Positions 63,571-64,000 of a stretch of DNA of 64,000 bases are shown here, piece after piece. The stretch is from Peromyscus leucopus (lineage: Eukaryota; Chordata; Mammalia; Rodentia; Cricetidae): the NCBI RefSeq assembly GCF_004664715.2, contig NC_051069.1:77150647-77214646 (forward strand). Direction: 5' to 3'. The notes under the pieces were generated by a model, which saw only the letters and a list, made by a program, of their open reading frames with translations, made no database searches and had not been told where the DNA came from. Both the position numbers and the translations under genes were made by a program. Positions within the stretch are counted from its first letter, which is position 1. Every line of letters starts with the position of its first letter.

Positions 63571-64000
63571 CTGGCCAGCAATTTAAAGAAAAGAAAAGAT
63601 AAGGGTGAATTGAAATGGGTGCAGCTAGCTCACAGTCAGTTAACTGGACTGCTGAAGCAGGAGAGCACCGCAGTTAAGACAGGGCAAGACAGCTACAGAT
63701 TTTAAATAAAAAAGGAAATCTTCCCAACAGAGAAGAGGGGAGGAAAGGAAATTTCCCGTTAGAAAAGGGAGAAAATTTTAATCAAGCAAAAAGGATTTTC
63801 CCAGTAAAAAAGGGAAAAATTTTGAAACTAGGCCTAAAGATTTTTAGGGCCCTATAGAGGAAGGATGAAAGAAAGAGAAAGGCCTCTTCCCAGTGGTAAT
63901 GGAGGAAGAAAAGTCTCTTTCCAATATAAAAATTTCAGGATAGCTAAAACTCTGAGCTGTTTCTGCCTGCCAGCACAGAGCAGCAGCATCTGAATTACAA

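Larger units (their letters stand above)
63511..64000 (+). mobile_element. Leader of the class I ERV, runs past the window end
   Basis: A 75-codon frame (63478-63705) starts within the LTR and is not a known gag. After 63705 the sequence is purine-rich with GGAAATTTCCCGTTAG and AAAAGGATTTTCCCAG-type units. It reads as an untranslated leader, before any gag frame. The remainder lies beyond 64000. Confidence 0.65.

Noticed and set aside
63478..63705. gag start in the class I ERV
   Set aside because: The frame begins inside the LTR and crosses the primer site and donor; it looks like chance reading through a leader.

Overview
This window is rodent nuclear DNA with no protein-coding or structural RNA gene that I can support. 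The whole 64 kb reads as intergenic or deep intronic sequence. It is dense in rodent SINEs (B1, B2/B3, B4/RSINE1, one ID-like copy), L1 fragments of several ages, endogenous retroviral LTRs, and long CA/GT, GA and GATA/CATA/GGAT microsatellites. Older mammal-wide repeats (MIR, MER5A, L1M, an MLT1/MSTA-type MaLR LTR, L2-like pieces) lie between them. The open reading frames are mostly antisense L1, LTR or microsatellite translations. Family names are given from memory of consensus sequences, not from a database search.

The rodent assignment rests on the B1, B2 and B4 SINEs. A cricetid (deer mouse, hamster or vole) rather than Mus is suggested by a 3.0 kb class II retroelement at 31289-34308. 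Its size once a nested B2 is removed (about 2.8 kb), its LTR length of about 363 bp and its 6-bp target duplication recall the mys family of Peromyscus. The species remains an inference.

Layout: 1-6.4 kb is unique sequence with MER5A, B2/B3, an antisense L1M split by a SINE, and an RSINE1 with a perfect 15-bp target duplication. 6.8-8.9 kb is a long dispersed repeat running into an L1 3' end, then a URR1-like repeat. 8.9-18.6 kb is largely unique, with scattered ancient repeats. 18.7-22.1 kb is a broken L1 (ORF1, ORF2 and 3' end) carrying a solo LTR with perfect 6-bp duplication, preceded by a 175-bp direct repeat. 22.1-30.5 kb is mostly unique, with B1, B4, MIR and B2. 30.5-35.6 kb holds an L1 3' end, a MIR, a 58-bp tandem duplication, the mys-like provirus, a URR1-like repeat and an L1M. 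35.6-42 kb is mostly unique plus microsatellites. 42-50.4 kb holds an RMER17-like LTR, L1M, URR1-like, an L1 mosaic split by SINEs, and an MLT1/MSTA antisense LTR. 50.4-63.1 kb is unique sequence with SINEs and microsatellites. 63.1-64 kb is the 5' LTR, primer binding site, splice donor and leader of a Gln-primed class I ERV that runs out of the window.

The most informative objects are the three LTR insertions with structural proof (TSD, PBS or PPT), the SINEs with readable target duplications, and two local duplications that no repeat family I know explains. One weak exon candidate near 52.5 kb and one 157-codon antisense frame near 39 kb deserve a conservation check. I found no previously undescribed functional system.
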